Source: Desulfobacteraceae bacterium (lineage in GTDB: Bacteria; Desulfobacterota; DSM-4660; Desulfatiglandales; B25-G16). From it: a stretch of 7,391 nucleotides of DNA. The position numbers and the translations under genes are program-made. Below are positions 6,488-7,391 of this stretch, piece after piece. The notes beneath the pieces were generated by a model, which saw only the letters and a program-made list of their open reading frames with translations, searched no databases and was not told where the DNA came from. Within the stretch, counting starts at the first letter, position 1. Each line of letters opens with the position of its first letter. Location: the NCBI GenBank assembly GCA_030615565.1, contig JAUWZC010000108.1, positions 1-7,391 of the forward strand, read 5' to 3'.

Positions 6488-6988
6488 ATGACTGAAGAAG
6501 AAAGAAAAAAGTTAGAATTTATAAAGGAATGTATTCTGGAGGGCTCGTACCAGATCTTACAGCCCCAACAATGGGGCAAGTTTTCATATGATTTAGCTAA
6601 TTGCGGAGCCAAGATCCTTAAGGAATTAGAAAATGCGAGGGAAAAAATACGTGAGTTAAAAGTGCATCTATTTTTCTTTCTAGCAAAGAAGGCACTTAAA
6701 CATATGGAAGTGCATTGTGACGAGGTGGCAAGAGATTTTGATCTCTTCTTCGATGCCAGCATGAGATGGCTAAAATGTATCATTGAACATAATGAATACA
6801 AGGAGTCACAGGTTTTACAAAGAAAGTATGTAGATAATTTGACCAATCATTCTTCTAAGCTACTTGAGTATTTGAGTAATTCAATCTCATCAAAGAGGCG
6901 TGATTATTATCATTGCCAAGCTCTCTTTTTATCCATGGTAGCAATTTTCGTTGCAGCTTTGTCTGTCATTATAAGTATTGTTCTTTAG
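6488..6988 (+). CDS. Unrecognised helical protein with C-terminal membrane anchor
   Basis: This is a 166-residue protein that I cannot assign to a family. Residues 1-140 are charged and appear wholly helical, with several Cys and His residues (C15, C39, C77, C97, H60, H72, H76) but no metal-binding spacing. Residues 144-166 form one hydrophobic segment (from ALFLSMVAIF on) that ends the protein, so it would be tail-anchored with the helical part in the cytoplasm. An in-frame TAA at 6482-6484 makes the ATG at 6488 the first possible start. The ribosome-binding site is weak. A GATAAT (6458-6463) could be a -10 box but has no matching -35. It lies 77 bp after the Mrr gene on the same strand. A membrane-acting defence effector is a guess from context. 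Confidence 0.65.
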   Translation: MTEEERKKLEFIKECILEGSYQILQPQQWGKFSYDLANCGAKILKELENAREKIRELKVHLFFFLAKKALKHMEVHCDEVARDFDLFFDASMRWLKCIIEHNEYKESQVLQRKYVDNLTNHSSKLLEYLSNSISSKRRDYYHCQALFLSMVAIFVAALSVIISIVL

Positions 6989-7030
6989 CAAAGAAGAAAG
7001 GGCCCGGCCTTACATCGTTAATTTTTACAT

Positions 7031-7160
7031 AAAGGGGTCAAATCCCAGTTAAATAGGCCCCAGTTAAATTGCCTTTGAGGATTTAACAGGGTAAACTCCG
7101 CTATTACAGGAGTAAATTTAACCCCAGTTGAACACCCGGAGGGTCCCCGGTTCAACGGGG
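7031..7160 (-). repeat. Palindromic repeat block, right side, inverted copies of the CCCCGT...ACTGGGG family
   Basis: Read on the minus strand, CCCCGTTGAAC (7160-7150) pairs with GTTCAACTGGGG (7133-7122), with the same bulged T as in the left copies. Then comes TTACTCCTGTAATAGCGGAG (7115-7096), 16 of 20 identical to 346-365. A second hairpin follows: CCCTGTTAAAT (7091-7081) with ATTTAACTGGGG (7069-7058). An extra right arm ATTTAACTGGG (7054-7044) comes last. The block ends at AAAGGGG (7031-7037), recalling the MITE ends. The 325-bp gap 6989-7313 holds this block and otherwise nothing I can identify. Confidence 0.75.
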
Positions 7161-7313
7161 CGTGCGGAATAAATCTTTTTTTGACAATTGTTAGATAGTA
7201 AATTGTTCTGGGAAATACCAAATAAAAGCCTTTGTCGGCGTCAGCCCTTGGCATAGGACATTTGAAATATATCGAATGTTGGGTCAGCGATCAATTAATC
7301 CTGATGACACACA

Positions 7314-7391
7314 ATGAATCAGCACATCCCCAAACCTATTCAGATATATACGTATGAACTCCCCAACGATTGGACTGTTCTAGTCGGAAAA
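7314..7391 (+). CDS. N-terminus of a probable stand-alone NFACT-R (DUF814) protein (partial)
   Basis: The frame from ATG 7314 stays open to the window end and gives 26 residues, starting MNQHIPKPIQIYTYELP and ending NDWTVLVGK. The pattern LPNxWTVLVGK is how the NFACT-R/DUF814 domain begins, both at the C-terminus of RqcH/Tae2-type proteins and in short single-domain proteins. Here it starts at the N-terminus, so the short form is likely. NFACT-R domains bind RNA or tRNA in ribosome-associated quality control. An in-frame TGA (7305-7307) excludes an upstream start. The ribosome-binding site is weak. Most of the domain is outside the window. Confidence 0.55.
   Translation, partial: MNQHIPKPIQIYTYELPNDWTVLVGK

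Noticed and set aside
6481..6846. A 121-codon minus-strand ORF.
   Set aside because: It lies wholly antisense to the 166-residue gene. The plus-strand reading has the coherent helix-plus-membrane-anchor organisation and same-strand context.
7044..7133. Integron attC-like core sites: GTTAAAT and ATTTAAC fit the GTTRRRY and RYYYAAC consensus.
   Set aside because: The order is GTTRRRY then RYYYAAC, the reverse of attC. The left copies (GTGAAAT, GTGGAAT) break the GTT, and no integrase or gene-cassette pattern is present.
7181..7209. TTGACA at 7181-7186 as the -35 box of a promoter for the gene at 7314.
   Set aside because: The hexamer at correct spacing (TGTTCT, 7204-7209) matches the -10 consensus at only three positions.
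4548..7243. A 13-base direct repeat TTTGTCGGCGTCA at 4548-4560 (inside the HNH start) and 7231-7243.
   Set aside because: A match of this length can arise by chance in 7 kb. The first copy is coding sequence and there is no extension on either side, so it is not supported as an attachment or duplication site.
7018..7254. A 78-codon minus-strand ORF.
   Set aside because: It is made almost entirely of the palindromic repeat block and has no recognisable protein features.

Overview
The window looks like an accessory, defence-island-type stretch of a bacterial chromosome. Gene content and the abundance of palindromic intergenic repeats suggest a Gram-negative anaerobe of the former Deltaproteobacteria (Desulfobacterota-like). 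That placement is inference from general recognition, not from a marker gene.

Layout. Positions 1-57 carry what looks like the extreme C-terminus of an ABC exporter. About 730 bp without a convincing gene follows, holding two copies of a palindromic repeat (331-380 and 485-593), a possible 54-codon ORF and a strong intrinsic terminator (622-658). A secreted or membrane-tethered single-domain rhodanese lies at 786-1235. A 160-bp MITE-like element with 22-bp perfect terminal inverted repeats (1370-1529) comes next and ends only 33 bp before the largest gene.

The core is four same-strand genes. They are a 958-aa PHP phosphoesterase fused to an SMC/ABC-type ATPase (TrlF-like, 1563-4439), a 310-aa HNH endonuclease with a probable PUA-like N-terminal reader domain (4539-5471), a 303-aa Mrr-family restriction endonuclease with a winged-helix N-terminus (5499-6410), and a 166-aa helical protein with one C-terminal membrane segment (6488-6988). 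The HNH and Mrr genes are 27 bp apart and surely co-transcribed. The TrlF-like gene is separated from them by 99 bp holding an AAAGGGG/CCCCTTT hairpin. The small membrane protein follows 77 bp after Mrr. A nucleic-acid-processing ATPase, two different nucleases and a tail-anchored protein point to anti-phage or anti-plasmid defence, possibly two adjacent systems. No methyltransferase is present, which fits modification-dependent (type IV-like) or otherwise regulated nucleases.

The right side (7031-7160) contains the same palindromic repeat family as the left side, in inverted orientation. The paired arms differ between copies but keep complementarity. Rhodanese and cassette are therefore bracketed by inverted copies of one repeat family. 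The window ends inside a gene starting at 7314 whose first 26 residues resemble a stand-alone NFACT-R (DUF814) RNA-binding protein, probably the return to ordinary chromosome.
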